Of a DNA stretch of 64,000 nt, positions 1 to 11,971 are shown piece by piece. The stretch comes from Rostrohypoxylon terebratum. Its lineage: Eukaryota > Ascomycota > Sordariomycetes > Xylariales > Hypoxylaceae. How positions within the stretch are numbered: position 1 is the stretch's first letter; each line of letters begins with the position of its first letter. Both the position numbers and the translations under genes were made by a program. Where the stretch lies: NCBI GenBank assembly GCA_022497145.1, contig MU385855.1, positions 1,178,001-1,242,000 of the forward strand, read 5' to 3'. The notes beneath the pieces are model-generated. The model did no database searches and was not told the origin of the DNA. It saw only the letters and a list, made by a program, of their open reading frames with translations.

Positions 1-159
1 TCCTTTTCAACCCTTGCATAGTACGGTATAAAAATATTGAAGATGGCATCTATAACATTGGTGTCGTAGACCGAACTCTCTGTATTAATCAATCATATCT
101 ACCTATGATACAACACTCTTCAGTGGAGGTTCGAGGACCCGAGTGCATAGGACCATAGG

Positions 160-178
160 TACTACCTACTAGGTAGTA
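160..178. repeat. perfect 19-nt palindrome of the CTAGGTAG family
   Basis: The sequence TACTACCTACTAGGTAGTA has two 9-nt arms that are exact reverse complements around one central base. It lies in the 3' flank of the CLPTM1-type gene. Related palindromes occur at 2835-2848, 24947-24974, 32821-32840, 51563-51579 and 52378-52410, all outside coding sequence. No function can be assigned from one window. Confidence 0.75.
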
Positions 179-209
179 TGCAACCACCTCTCACTATCTA
201 ATCGTTCAC

Positions 210-2381
210 CTACTTTCTCTTCTTCGCAGCACCCGTGTCGGCGCCACTAGACTTCGCAGCCCCTTCAACCTTTTCAGTGACGGATTCAGCATCCAGCACA
301 GGCTTGGGCTCTGACTTAGTCTCCTCAGGCTCGTCATCACCGCCTTGACCAAACTCATTGACACGAGTGTAGTCAATCCTGTATGCCCAACGTTGGTACA
401 GATAGATGAAAAAGATGATGTCATCTCGGAATGTGGCTAAACGGTACAACAATGGCATCTTTATGGTGAAGGCGAAAAGGTCGTCGATGAATGTGTTTAA
501 GAATTTGTACATCATCGCCTTTGCAGGCATATGGGCCACACTCTTGAGGCGATAGTTGATGTAGAGGGAAGGTACCATCATCAAGAAGCCGTAGGCATAA
601 ACTGATCCCACGAGAGTGGTGAGCGTATACGAGTACCAGGACTTGTGCGATTCGTAGACCAAAGACCAGATGGCGTATGCGATGATTAGGGGGACACCAG
701 CAATGTACATGTATTTGAACGCAATCTCGTCGTATTCCTTGGTCTTCTCCTCGGTCTCGCTAAGTTTGTACTTATCTTCGAACGCCACCCGATAAGGTAT
801 GAGGGATCCTGGTGGTGCAGGCCGCAGTCTGACATTGACTATGGTCGTAATCTTCCAAAATTCGATGAGGATGCCGATACCTTGAGAACCAAGGATCATC
901 CAACTCGTGTTTTGAGAGTTATCAATCAAGTAAAGGAAGATAACGGTTTGCATGAAGACGTTTGCTAGGATCGAACGCACCGAAATGCCAACATTGTCCT
1001 TCTTCTTGCGGTAATGGGCGATATCGGATCCAAACGCGAGCATCTCGAGGACAAGATGCGCAATGCTCACTGCGGCTGTTACGCCGAGGAGGTAGGGGTT
1101 AGTATCTAGAAACATCTCTTTAACCATCTCAATCTCACTTCCGTCACCGCCACCTGGGATGGGGCCACCATAAGCGGCCTGGAGCGCTTGTTGCTTAGAG
1201 TTGAAATCGACAGAAGCCAGGATGTTGAACTTCCAGTTCTTCATGTTGCTTAAGTCGAGACGTAGCGGAAGGGTCTTAACCGTTTCATTAAGCAAGGTCA
1301 TATGACTCTTCATTTGCCAAAACGTGTTGACGTATAGGACCGGATCTACAAGAAGCATTAGCCCTTTCTGCAAAATGAATAAGTATTCAAGTGGGAACGA
1401 GACAACGTACAATACCAAGAGTTTTGACCGGATCCATCACGAGCACCTGTAGTCTATTGGAATGTCAGTACCGTTTGCTATGTTGGATACAACGAATATA
1501 GAACCCTACCTCTGGATGAATGAACTGTCGAATGGCTGGATGCGACTGAGGGTAGTTGATAATACCCGTATCAGGAACAAAAGCCAGACTAGTGTTTGGG
1601 TGATAGTAATTTGCAATGATCGGGCCAGTGATCTCTTCAGGTTCTTCCTCTTCTACCTCAGGTCTATCCTCTAAGAGATTGCGAGTTTTCGCCTCCTTCT
1701 TTTTAGGGATATATTGAGTCAAGGGATACACAAAATGGAAGGCTGAGGCGGGATCATATCCTGGTTCTTTAGGGTCGAGATTTGAGCCTGCTAATCCAAC
1801 ATAAAAATGACCCCAGAGTGTTCCATTCTTTTGGACAGATGACGGCACGGTGAAAGTAGTCTCGGCGACCCGAGTATCAGTCGAGTTGCCTAACTTGAAG
1901 CTCTTCTCTTTGAGGGCCACAAACTCCTCCGGCACACTAGAAATCTTAACGGGGACGAAGGACGACGAGAGTGTAACAACAATATCGAGAGAGCTATCGG
2001 TGGGCCACATGGGAGCTAGTCGCTGTGGAATTGGGTTCCATGATGCACCCTCGTCGAGGCTGCTAGGGCGAAGTTGGTAGGCAGGTATGTCGCCAGTATT
2101 TGCAGGAACTTGAACAACATTTCCAGAAGCGTCTTTAGTGGTAGCTGTCTGCGTATTGTTGCCGCCCGTGAATTGCTTCATCAACAATTGCATACCAAAC
2201 CATATAACTAGACCTTGGACGATCTTTGAAAGCATTGACTACCAAAATAAATAGCAATTAGCTCAACTCCACGTTGTCGCCATCAACACATAAAATCAAA
2301 GAGACGATTAAAGAGACGCGTTTGACTTACACCTTGCTCTTCACGAGCGTTGCCCGGAGGGGCCGCATCTCCTTCCGGCAT
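210..2381 (-). CDS. CLPTM1 family multipass membrane protein
   Basis: Four exons, 2381-2331, 2238-1510, 1453-1411 and 1345-210, join to 652 aa. The frame was checked at each junction, and the 43-nt third exon restores the family stretch ARDGSGQNSWYYPVLYVNTF. The first exon supplies a short polar N-terminus (MPEGDAAPPG...). Next come a hydrophobic segment (IVQGLVIWFGMQLLM), a luminal domain with YYHPNTSLAF, and several membrane spans. The C-terminal half carries KSVAHMPAKAMMYKFLNTF and IDDLFAFTIKMPLLYR, close to human CLPTM1, and the last 40 residues are charged and end in KKRK. The family consists of ER or plasma-membrane proteins; in animals CLPTM1 retains GABA-A receptors, while the fungal role is not established. 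It is divergent from the LOG gene across a 1.5-kb spacer. Confidence 0.92.
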
Positions 2382-3878
2382 CTCTGCTGACAATGAAGCC
2401 AGACAGTAATACCGAATACCGACTTGAGAGAATTGCAATGACAAGTTGTCAAAGCGAGGGTTGCCTTGGGTCGAAACCAGACTGAGGAGGTTGTGTTAAG
2501 TCTGGCAGGAATTTCAAAGTTGGTAGGTACCAAGGCTGCCAGGCTGCCAGGTAGTAGTAAAGTTAATACGTCGCCTGAGAAAATAGAGTATAGTGTACAT
2601 GTACTGATAAGATTTGTGTAGCTCAACGTACATACCAAGATCCTGGTCAGTACTAGGTAGAGTTCTAGCCAACACTTGGTTGGCTTAGGACCCCTCCGAC
2701 CGCGGGGATATCGGCGAATCATATACCGACAATAGTGCACGACATACGCCTGTACCTAATAGGACCATCACCAGGGGATAGTGACCTACCACCTGAATTT
2801 TGCTACTTGCTAATGGATCTGTACAGTGTAGGTGCCTACCTAGGTAGGGTGCGGTAGGTAGGTACGATACAACCCAAGGTTCTTGCCTTTTCTTGCCTTA
2901 CTTTGTAGCTTGGTAATCCACATTAAGCCCATTTTCATACCAGCTGGGAACGAGATGTCCAATTATATTTCACCTTTTCTTCTTCTTCTTCTTCTTCTTC
3001 ATCCTCTATTGCCAGCATCAATCCCATCAATCCCTTGTCACGCTGCAACGACTCAAGACAACTACCTAACTTCTAACTAGCTGGTTACAAAAAGCCCAAG
3101 ACATTTCTTCATCTAGATACAATACAACAATACAGTGTAGCAACATACCAGTCTGGTTTGTAATTGGTCCTCGGTAAATAAGACGCATTGAGTATGCAAC
3201 ACGACTTTAGTACATCCCATGGTCATGGAAGGTGTTGTGAATTTTATACATTGGTTATTCTCGGTCCAGCTACGTCATTGGTGAGATAAGTTCAAGTGAC
3301 TCCGGTCTAAAGCAGAAAAAATTTTTGTCTTGAGTTAGGAGGCAGCAAAATGCTTCAACGCCCAAGTCCCACCTTAAACACCCTGACTTGGATTCATGAT
3401 GCCGCTTCCCGCCACACACAAACTGTTCCTCTTCACTCTTCCGTACTTTTCCTTTGGTGTTTTTCAAAGTTCCTGGGTTTTTGTGGGCGACTAGACACAC
3501 CACATTCCACCCGAAACAACCAAGCCAACTCATTACACATTGCAGACTAGCAGATTACCTATTACCAAATGAACACAATAGGTATATGATTTTCTATATA
3601 TTTCTACCTAAGACTTAAGTTTCTTGTCTAGTTTATTCAACAGAAGCTCCTTCTCTGTTTTGTTTTTGTAGCTTGGCAGTCTGCACCTCCCTACTAATAT
3701 ATCATTGCTTTGGGGGTCCGATATTGCTCTACTTTTTAGTTGACTAGTGACTACTAGTAGAACATTTCCTCTCTCTAAACAACTCCGATCCGCTGTCGCA
3801 TTTCCACTTTCTTCCAAAGCCAAATCTCGACAGACTCCGCCTCTTCTGGACGCTACGAGGCACACATCCCATATAATC
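2382..3878. other. intergenic, divergent promoter region
   Basis: This 1.5-kb stretch separates the starts of the CLPTM1-type (-) and LOG (+) genes. It holds a perfect CCTACCTAGGTAGG palindrome (2835-2848), a CTT/TTC pyrimidine run near 2980-3000, and short open frames without recognisable content. I see no gene in it. Confidence 0.6.
2835..2848. repeat. perfect 14-nt palindrome CCTACCTAGGTAGG
   Basis: Perfectly self-complementary and followed 8 nt later by GGTAGGTAGGTAC. It belongs to the same motif family as the palindrome at 160-178. Confidence 0.7.
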
Positions 3879-4669
3879 ATGGCATCCGGTCCGAACTCCA
3901 GCGTGACGCCGGCCCCGGCCAAGATTTGCGTCTACTGCGGCTCCTCGCCGGGAAAGAATCCGGCCTATGTCAAAGCGGCCCAGGAATTGGGCAAGCTCAT
4001 GGCCCAGAACAACATTGCTTTAGGTACGCACCATTTCTCCTCTATCCCTCCTCTATCCCTCCCCAAACACATATTTATCAGGCTCTTCTATAGTTTGGAT
4101 ATAGGGCTTACGTGCTTACTCCAGTATACGGCGGTGGTACGGTGGGGTTGATGGGAGAGGTCGCCAAGACGATAGTATCCATAGCAGGCCCTGATGCGGT
4201 TCACGGTATTATTCCGGAAGCTCTTGTGAAATGGGAGCGCGATGCGACATACTCGGACAAAAAGGACGCCAACGGCTATCACGTCCCAGAGGAACAGATC
4301 TATGGCCGAACGACTGTTGTTAAAGATATGCATACAAGAAAACTGATGATGGCACGAGAGGTTATCGAGGGCGGCCCCGGGAGCGGCTTCATCGCACTCC
4401 CAGGCGGCTACGGCACGATGGAGGAATTACTCGAGACGGCAACATGGAATCAGCTGGGAATTCACAACAAGGGCGTATGCCTGCTGAACGTCAACGGGTT
4501 CTACAACGGCCTTACCGAGTGGATCAAGACGGCGGTCGACGAAGGGTTTGTCAAGGAAGGAAACGCCGAAATTCTGGTTTCAGCGACGGACGCCGAAGGT
4601 GCGCTGAAGGCATTACGAGAGTACAAAGTCTCAGATGCGCGGTACGGTTTAGATTGGAGTAGCGAGTGA
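3879..4669 (+). CDS. LOG family cytokinin riboside 5'-monophosphate phosphoribohydrolase
   Basis: Two exons (3879-4023, 4125-4669) encode 229 aa. The codon split over the intron (G/TA) restores IALVYGGGTVGLMG. LOG enzymes cleave the ribose 5'-monophosphate from N6-modified AMP in one step, giving the free base (active cytokinin in plants). Visible motifs are CVYCGSSPGKNPAY near the N-terminus, the nucleotide-binding GGGTVGLMG loop, and the signature PGGYGTMEE, whose Glu is catalytic in the family. The length is normal for LOG (about 200-230 aa). No signal peptide is seen, so it is probably cytosolic. Some fungi use LOG homologues to make cytokinins, but many LOG-like proteins act as general nucleotide hydrolases, so the substrate is not settled here. 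Confidence 0.9.
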
Positions 4670-5655
4670 AGGGGGCCATTAGATTAGAATTATCACAGGT
4701 GCCATATACCACAATGTATAGATAGTAGATAGCTAGCGCAGAGTCGATCTGTGCTAGTCAAGACAACTCTACTCGCGCGACGCAATGCAAGACTAGACTA
4801 GACTAGTGTTGTGTGTTGTACATCATATGTTGTATTGATTATTGCACATATATCGTGACTGGAGATACTGTGGTAAATAGACCATCGTCCATCATTTCTG
4901 TGAAGCTCTACCATGAATATGATATAGGACTAGGTACTACGTAGTAGTTCACCATGTGTGGAAGGGTCCTAACTTTCAAACTTACCAAATATAAAACCAT
5001 AAAACCACCCACGAATATCACCCATGTAGATATTTCGAGCATGAATTCTTTCTAAAAACTTAGCACTTAGCGGCAAGTAGCAATTGATCTTAGGTACTTT
5101 TCCAAGAGGTGATAAGCAGGATGTACCTATTCGGCCTGCTCATAACATGGCAGCTAGTAACCTGCATGACACTAGGTGCTTTAAGTTCAAGTCTAGACTT
5201 CAAGGTTCGAACATGTAGAAAGAGAAAAAAAGTCTAAAGAAGAGGAATCGGCAGCAACGATCCCTTGATCCACTGTCCGTGCTAAGGCTCATCGTTCCTA
5301 TTTTAAGCTTAATAAATACTCCGTAGGTACCGGTAACTTTAGGCCCTAGGCCCTAGGGTACTTCTAAGGCTACTATGAGTTACTTGTCAGCGGCAAACAT
5401 TCATTTTCAAGATCAAATGCCGGGTGCCTACTAGGTAGGTAGCATGATTATCATTATCATTATTTTTTTTTATAAAAAAAAAAACTGATCTGAATTGGGC
5501 TTACCGTCTCATCCTCCACGAATAGCGAATGAAATAATTACCTCTTTACACCATCATCTAGGACCTAGGTACTCATTATATTGACTCATTCTCTCCTAAG
5601 ACGAAAAAGGCTTCACCATGCACATCCAAGTCAGGGCTGAAACCTTGACATAGCC
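4670..5655. other. intergenic between LOG and PABA synthase genes
   Basis: AT-rich spacer between two co-directional genes. It contains a TTATCATTATCATTAT run and an A/T homopolymer stretch near 5450-5485, and CCCTAGGCCCTAGGG near 5342-5357. No coding or RNA gene is seen. Confidence 0.55.
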
Positions 5656-8160
5656 ATGAAGATGAATACCCCAAGAATTCTCTTCATTGACGCATACGAC
5701 TCTTTTAGTAACAACATTGTTTCTCTTCTGACCACAACTCTAGATGCTCACGTTGACATCTTACCAATTGATCCACCTGATTTGAATCCTAAAGAGCCGA
5801 ATTTTCCTCAAAGGTTGATCAACCTGCTGCGTCGTTACGATGCTGTCGTTTGTGGCCCAGGACCCGGATCGCCTGACCTGGCTCAGGATGTGGGGCTCAT
5901 GAGATATATATGGGATCTTGAACGAGAACATCTAGTTCCAGTGCTCGGTATATGTCTAGGTTTCCAAAGCCTAGTCGTGAGCTGCGGTGGGATTGTGAAG
6001 AAATTGAGAACCGGACTTCATGGCATGATTCGAGAAATCGATCATGGAAATGGAATAGATCGGCCAAACTTACAAGAAGGAAATATCTTCTATGGCGTTT
6101 CTCCTTTCAAGGCCACGCTCTACCACAGTCTTCACGCAGATATAGGACAGGAATCTATAACTGCGGAGAGTTGGGCGGCATCCAAATGGATATCTCCAGC
6201 TCACCTACCAGATGTGGTGCCCCTGGCATGGGTCTACGAAGATCGAGGCGACTATATAGAAAGAATTCTCGTGAGCATGAAACACAGAACAAAACCATTC
6301 TGGGGATTACAATATCATCCCGAATCGATATGTACCGAGCCCGCTGGCCATCAGGTCATCAAGAATTGGTTCAATGAAGCAAGGCGATGGAATCATGCGA
6401 ATAACCGTGTGGCGAGTTTCACGTCAATTGTACCTGATGATATTACTGAATCACGTAAAGCCTTCATGGGCAGCTTCCCGAAAGACATGGATTGTTCAGA
6501 ACCCCATCTGAGCGACAAAGGTCTAGCATCTCAGGGGATCAATTGCCTCTATGGCTCGAAAATTCTGCAACTCCCAATCCATATCGAGGCACCAGACATC
6601 GTCGAGATACTACAAGGCAACGAAAAAAAATTCATCGTCTTAGATTCTGCAAGCGCGAAAGCAAATAGAATCGGGGCTGATGTTCGAGGGCGTTATAGCA
6701 TTATTGCCCTTGACGTTGACGAGGCATTGAAGTTGGAGTACAAGACAGGTGATAGACATGTTACCATACGCGGCCCAACTTCTCAGTTATCCACTCAAGA
6801 AGCATCCGAAAAGATTGACCTTGGTCCTCGGCAAACGATTTGGCAATTATTAGCCAAATTCTGGAATAGTCGCAAAATGGCGATAAAAGACAATTCGAGC
6901 CCATTTCTTGGTGGTTTTATGGGATATACGACCTATGAATTGGGTCTAGAAGGTATCGACGTCAAATCGAACCAAGAGAGACTCCATAACAGACCCGATC
7001 TCTGCTTTGCCTGGGTTACCAAAAGTATTGTCATAGATCATACAAAAGGCGTAATGCGCCTACAATATTTGTCGCCATCGGAGTCCGACGGGAGGAAATG
7101 GGCAGATTCTGTGGCTGAAAAACTCCGCAATTCACCGGCTTGGTCGGATGGGCTTCGTGTAGACTTCAATAAACGCGCACAGCTCAGCCAACTCACCCCG
7201 CCATCGACACCAAAATCCCTCTTCTTAAAAGCGTCTATACAAGTACCCGATGCCGATGAATACGAGTCGAAAGTACGAACTTGCCAGGATTACATCGCCT
7301 CTGGCGACTCGTACGAATTATGCCTCACAGACCAGACGCACATCACGCGACCCCGAAGCCCCTCAACAGACTCATCCCGTCTAACCCCCCTCGAGCCCGG
7401 CAAGCAACCGCAAACATCATGGCAGCTGTATCGATCCCTGCGCTCGCGCCAGCCAGCCCCCTTCGGATCGTACATCCGCCTCGGCGGCGCGACGTTGATC
7501 AGCAGCTCGCCAGAGCGTTTTCTCGAATTCGGCGCGGACGGCCTGTGCTCGATGCGTCCCATGAAAGGCACGGTACGCAAGTGCCGCGCGGTCTCGACCC
7601 TCGAACAAGCAGAGGCCATCCTCCACGTGCCGAAAGAAGAAGCAGAGAACCTGATGATCGTGGACCTGGTGCGCCACGACCTGCACGGCGTATGCGGGCC
7701 CGGCCGTGTCGAGGTCCCGAAACTGAATATCGTCGAGGAGTACGCCAGCGTGTTCCAGATGATCAGCGTGGTCGAGGGCCGGCTGCCGGGAGACGGGATC
7801 AAGACCGGGCTCGACGTGCTGGCTGCTAGTCTGCCGCCTGGGAGTATGACTGGCGCCCCGAAGAAACGCAGCTGCGAGATCCTGGATGAGATCGAGGGAG
7901 GCAGGGAACGTAGCTTGTACTCGGGCGTCGTGGGGTATATGGATGTGGCGGGCAAAGGCGATTGGAGTGTTACGATTCGGAGTTTGTTCCGCTGGGACGA
8001 CGAGAAAGTGGAGGCGCCTGGGGAGCACCAGCCGGAGTTGGAGGTCTGGCATATCGGGGCCGGAGGCGCGGTTACGGCTTTAAGTACGGCGGAGGGTGAG
8101 CGCGATGAGATGTTTACGAAGCTGAAGGGACCGTTGGGCGTTTTTGATGATGAGGCGTGA
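5656..8160 (+). CDS. pabaA: para-aminobenzoate synthase (fused PabA-PabB)
   Basis: A single exon of 834 aa. It is a bifunctional enzyme of folate synthesis that makes 4-amino-4-deoxychorismate from chorismate and glutamine. The N-terminal class I glutamine amidotransferase (about residues 8-245) shows FIDAYDSFSNN, GPGPGSPD, nucleophile Cys100 in GICLGFQ, and His221/Glu223 in YHPES. The chorismate-binding half (about 380-834) shows SSSPERFLEF, SMRPMKGTVRK with Lys637, SMTGAPKK and YSGVVGYMD. Lys637 is the diagnostic residue: PabB has Lys in PIKGT where anthranilate synthase TrpE has Ala, so this is ADC synthase and not TrpE. The start ATG lies just ahead of the conserved ILFIDAYDSF, so little could be missing upstream. 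The 3' half is clearly richer in G+C than the 5' half. Confidence 0.96.
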   Translation: MKMNTPRILFIDAYDSFSNNIVSLLTTTLDAHVDILPIDPPDLNPKEPNFPQRLINLLRRYDAVVCGPGPGSPDLAQDVGLMRYIWDLEREHLVPVLGICLGFQSLVVSCGGIVKKLRTGLHGMIREIDHGNGIDRPNLQEGNIFYGVSPFKATLYHSLHADIGQESITAESWAASKWISPAHLPDVVPLAWVYEDRGDYIERILVSMKHRTKPFWGLQYHPESICTEPAGHQVIKNWFNEARRWNHANNRVASFTSIVPDDITESRKAFMGSFPKDMDCSEPHLSDKGLASQGINCLYGSKILQLPIHIEAPDIVEILQGNEKKFIVLDSASAKANRIGADVRGRYSIIALDVDEALKLEYKTGDRHVTIRGPTSQLSTQEASEKIDLGPRQTIWQLLAKFWNSRKMAIKDNSSPFLGGFMGYTTYELGLEGIDVKSNQERLHNRPDLCFAWVTKSIVIDHTKGVMRLQYLSPSESDGRKWADSVAEKLRNSPAWSDGLRVDFNKRAQLSQLTPPSTPKSLFLKASIQVPDADEYESKVRTCQDYIASGDSYELCLTDQTHITRPRSPSTDSSRLTPLEPGKQPQTSWQLYRSLRSRQPAPFGSYIRLGGATLISSSPERFLEFGADGLCSMRPMKGTVRKCRAVSTLEQAEAILHVPKEEAENLMIVDLVRHDLHGVCGPGRVEVPKLNIVEEYASVFQMISVVEGRLPGDGIKTGLDVLAASLPPGSMTGAPKKRSCEILDEIEGGRERSLYSGVVGYMDVAGKGDWSVTIRSLFRWDDEKVEAPGEHQPELEVWHIGAGGAVTALSTAEGERDEMFTKLKGPLGVFDDEA

Positions 8161-8581
8161 TGTGTTTTCACATCTTCAACATCTAGGTGCATATACGTGA
8201 TATATATATGTGCATATGTGCTATTTTTCAACATCGCATTTGGCGGGAAAAGATCTACGATTGCTACGAGGTCTCATGCATGTTAGGACGAATTTATACA
8301 GCGGAACATTTGCGAAAGGCAGGTAAATATGGATGGACGGTGTACATCTCAACGACAAAAATATGGGAAGGGGTATGGATGGGGAAATCGCAGCTCATTC
8401 ATCATAGAGTCGCATAGTAGAATTGGATAACCACACGGCATTGCATCGAATCAAATCAAATCATTTGATCATTTGTATCATTTCTGATCTAGTTAATGTA
8501 ACTTGACTTTACACTTCTCTTAACATGAATTCATCTCACCTAGGTAGCTCAGTCTGTCTATGCTAGACTATAGCTACAATT
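8161..8581. other. intergenic, convergent 3' ends
   Basis: About 420 nt between the convergent stops of the PABA synthase (+) and glucosidase I (-) genes. It holds a TATATATATG run near 8200 and direct AAATCA repeats near 8450. Nothing else is recognised. Confidence 0.5.
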
Positions 8582-11212
8582 CTACAACTCGTCTCGGTCA
8601 TGGGTCTCATTGCTGCTTTCTTTCCACCAGCTTAAATCGTCCAAGGCCATTACCTTGACGACAAGACTGGTCCAGCCGGTGAAGTGTTGGGTGCGCTGAC
8701 CCTTGCCTGTCTCGGGGTTGTACTGTTCCCACGCGAAGCCTGTCTCCTCCCAGCTGTTGTACACGGTCTCGACTACGTTCTTACGCAGCTTGACGTACAG
8801 ATCCCTCGCCTTCGGGGAGTAAGGACCTGGGTTGAGGACGTAGTTCTGAAATTGTTTGTTAGCAAAATAAGCTCACAACGTCAAAATTCGAGAGGAATAG
8901 AAAGACTTACTCGGAGTTGGATAATAGCGAGGTAGTTCATGTTGATCCACACGGGACTCCTCCAGTAGTTCTCACCCGTGCCGTAGAATTCGGACTTCTT
9001 GCTTAGACTCCTGATTCCGTATGGACTGAAAAGCTCCTCTTCGTCTCCTAGCAAGTCGAGAACTTTGCCGAGCTTGGGATCGTTGGGTTCCAGAAGACCT
9101 AGCAGGAATGGGAACAGAGAAATGTAGCCCTTATGGCAAACCAAGGTGTGCTCCTCAAAGTCATCAATAGTGGCATCGCAGAAGGCACCGGCGGTTTTAG
9201 ACCAGTGTAGATCCGCCAGATTGTGGGAAATTCCATCGAGTGCCTTGTTGTACTCCTGCACATCTTCGGGAAGACCGACGAAATCCGCAATCTTTGCTAG
9301 CACTTTGGCTGACAGACCCATCCAAGACATCAAGTCCACGTGCAACTCACCGGGGTGAGGAGGCTGGGGTCGGGGATAGTCGTCAAGACCGCTCGTTAGA
9401 ATATGTTGGACGGATCGTCCGCGCCATCGGTAGGCCTCCTTAGTAGAATATGCTTCCCGATCGTATCCTTTGATATCACCGAATTGAGTCCTTTTGAACC
9501 ACTTGAACTGTCGTTTTAGTAGAGGGTACAGGCTGCGAAGGTACTCAATGCCCAATTCAGGGTTGTCTACGTGAGCGTTCTCTAGAACGGTGTCTGGTGC
9601 GAGGTGTTCTTTACGCGTGGTCTGACTACCATTCGTTTTCATTAACCTTTCCGTAAAGGCCTCGAGAACGAGGTACAATGTCGGAGGGTTGGCATAGTGC
9701 GGATACTGGACCTGGAACTCGGCCGGTACCTTGCTTCGAGCCTCGTCACCTAGGATCTGCTCTCGGGCAATCCAACCGTCCTCGTCCATCAAATTGTACC
9801 AGCTCTTCACGATTTCGAGGGTAAGATCGATGTCCCAGTCGGAAATTGGGAGAAGGTGGAAGCCCTCGTCCCATAGGAATCCACGAGGGAAGAAAGGCCT
9901 GGAAGGAATACTAGAAAACAGCTCATACGGTCCTTCGAGCTGCTCTTGTCTGCGAGCACGAGCTTCGGCGGTCTCCTCCCAGAAGCCCTCATTCTCCTCG
10001 TCATACTCGGGAGCATAGGATCGGTCGACAACATGCTTTCCGTAGAAGTACCCTATGCCTCCTGCAAGGTTGGAGAGCATGCTTCTTCCAAATTTGCGAT
10101 ACTTGTCGGCATTGAACGGGGCTTGGGGAGCAAAGACATCCGCAAAGCGTTCGTTGAAAGATTCGGTCGTCAACTTGATCTCTCTGGTCAAATCCTCGCT
10201 CGTAATTTCCGCACCGGCAGAGCCACTTGAGAAGAGGATATCGAACTCAAAAGGACCCTCAAAGACCTTCTGTACAAGGTGCATATTTCCAGGGTTGGGC
10301 TTGTGCGCGAGCTGGTAGACTTGCCAAGGCGGTGGCGCATTTTCAGCACCGTATTCTTGGATAATCTCATCTACACCAGCCTTGAGTTGCTGGAATAGCA
10401 ATTGTTTGGCCTGCCATAGGTGCTCTTCGGGTACACTTAAGGATTGGACCGTAGTCTTCTCGAGGTCTCTTTTACTCGATATGGGATGAGCGCTGACTGG
10501 GTGCTCACCCTTACCCTTAGTAACGACTAACTTAAAGTCCCCAAGAGATTGGGATTGACCCAAAAAGACCACATCGCTTTCGAATCCATTGTCGTCGCTG
10601 TTGCCGACTTCAACGGTGTCACCAAGAGCCTCGGATGCGACGTAGAATAATACGGTAGTCTTGAGATCGGGAGGTGCATTTTCCCTCGGCTCGCCCTTGA
10701 TTCGGGCGGCCCAGCTTCCGCCGTGACCACCACCCGGGATTTTGACAAATTCAGTGGTGATATCGATCTTGTTTCCAGCATCGTGAATATGCTGGACGCC
10801 ACCTTTTCGAGTATCATACTCATCCCAGCCATAACCGGCCATCCCCTCGTTTTGCTCACATGTGTATCGGAAGCCTGTTTATACGAGTTAATTATGACGG
10901 AAACCTTGAGGTTGTTAACTGCAATCAATTGCAATCAATGCATCGGGCATTTTTGTTCTTACTGTTCTGAACGTCGACATAGTTATCAACTTTGGCCCAT
11001 AAGAGACCAGTCGTCACACTTTTAGGGATTCTAGGCCGAACTCCAAAATACAAGTTGGGTCGATAGGGACCCCATAATAGGCTTTGGTTGTTTAGACGAC
11101 CAATCTCGGCGTTGAGAATACCTTCATCTTTAGCCTCGCATACCGACAAGATGGGGAATAAGGAAACAAGGAGAAAGGACAGCAGAACTGTCAATTGGCT
11201 TGGCAATGCCAT
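8582..11212 (-). CDS. GLS1: mannosyl-oligosaccharide glucosidase (processing alpha-glucosidase I, GH63)
   Basis: Three exons (11212-10963, 10874-8911, 8845-8582) give 825 aa, matching the family's usual 800-850. The enzyme removes the terminal alpha-1,2-glucose from Glc3Man9GlcNAc2 on new glycoproteins in the ER. The N-terminus has a hydrophobic segment (LTVLLSFLLVSLFPILSV) directly before CEAKDEG. Then come SLLWGPYRPNLYFGVRPR, the exon junction NSFRYTCEQNEGMAGYGW, the catalytic region PRGFLWDEGFHLLP with Asp/Glu, and the C-terminal block ENYWRSPVWINMNYLAI and SWEETGFAWEQYN. The protein ends in HDRDEL, a KDEL-like ER retrieval signal. I start at 11212 because an upstream in-frame ATG (11284) would bury the signal sequence. 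The tail and hydrophobic N-terminus suggest a soluble luminal enzyme. Confidence 0.95.
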
Positions 11213-11971
11213 AATGGCATCGAATAAGTAGTCTCTCTTCTCCTCTTGAATATGAGAAGGTTCAGAAAAAATCAATGAATGCAAGTTACAAGAGTCAATT
11301 CGGGCCAGCCTAAAGAGCTTAATCGCCTAATCGCCTAATCAGAAGCTCGAGAAGCTTAAAAGTAAACTGAACACAGTTTTGAAATTTGGAGGTTTGGAGA
11401 AGCTCCAATCGCTCCAATCGGCTTGACGTCAGGGTCCAACCCGCCCCTAAACCCTTGCCCCTACACCTTCCTAACCCTCCCCGTTCAGACCGTTGTACGC
11501 AGCAAGTACGAAGTACGCGGTCGTATACGTGTGCATCCGCTATAAAATCCAAGGCAGTTCATGCTAACCCCACCTAAAAACCCAGCTGCATTTTCAACTT
11601 TGGGACATTTAGCAGCAGAGCAGATAATTTTAGTCTGGTTAGCGTCGCTTTAATTAATAACCTAATAAATTGTTACTAGGTACTGTAGGAATTGACCAGG
11701 ATATTCGAGAAAAGCGTGCTTGTACGAAGTATTGGCTAAGTTCTATCAAAGATGTGGATGTTTCAAGCAAAGGAGCTAAAGCTACTTAGGGTTGGGGTCA
11801 GGTGACCCCACCCCACATCTCTACTCTCATTAGTAATTTGCACAAGCTCATAACATATAACACTTAATTATTATCCGCATTTACGTAGCTTATGATATCT
11901 TTTAAACTTCATTAATTCTAGCTATCTGATCACGTCGATTAATTGATCGGCACAATTTATTGTGGTGCTTT
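11213..11971. other. intergenic between glucosidase I and the PKS
   Basis: Upstream region of GLS1 and 3' flank of the PKS. It includes AATCGCCTAATCGCC and CGCTCCAATCGCTCC direct repeats near 11325-11420. No gene is seen. It marks the left edge of the biosynthetic cluster. Confidence 0.5.

Noticed and set aside
7290..8234. Long minus-strand open frame over the PABA synthase 3' half
   Set aside because: It is the antisense shadow of a G+C-rich conserved coding region; the plus-strand protein has all catalytic motifs.
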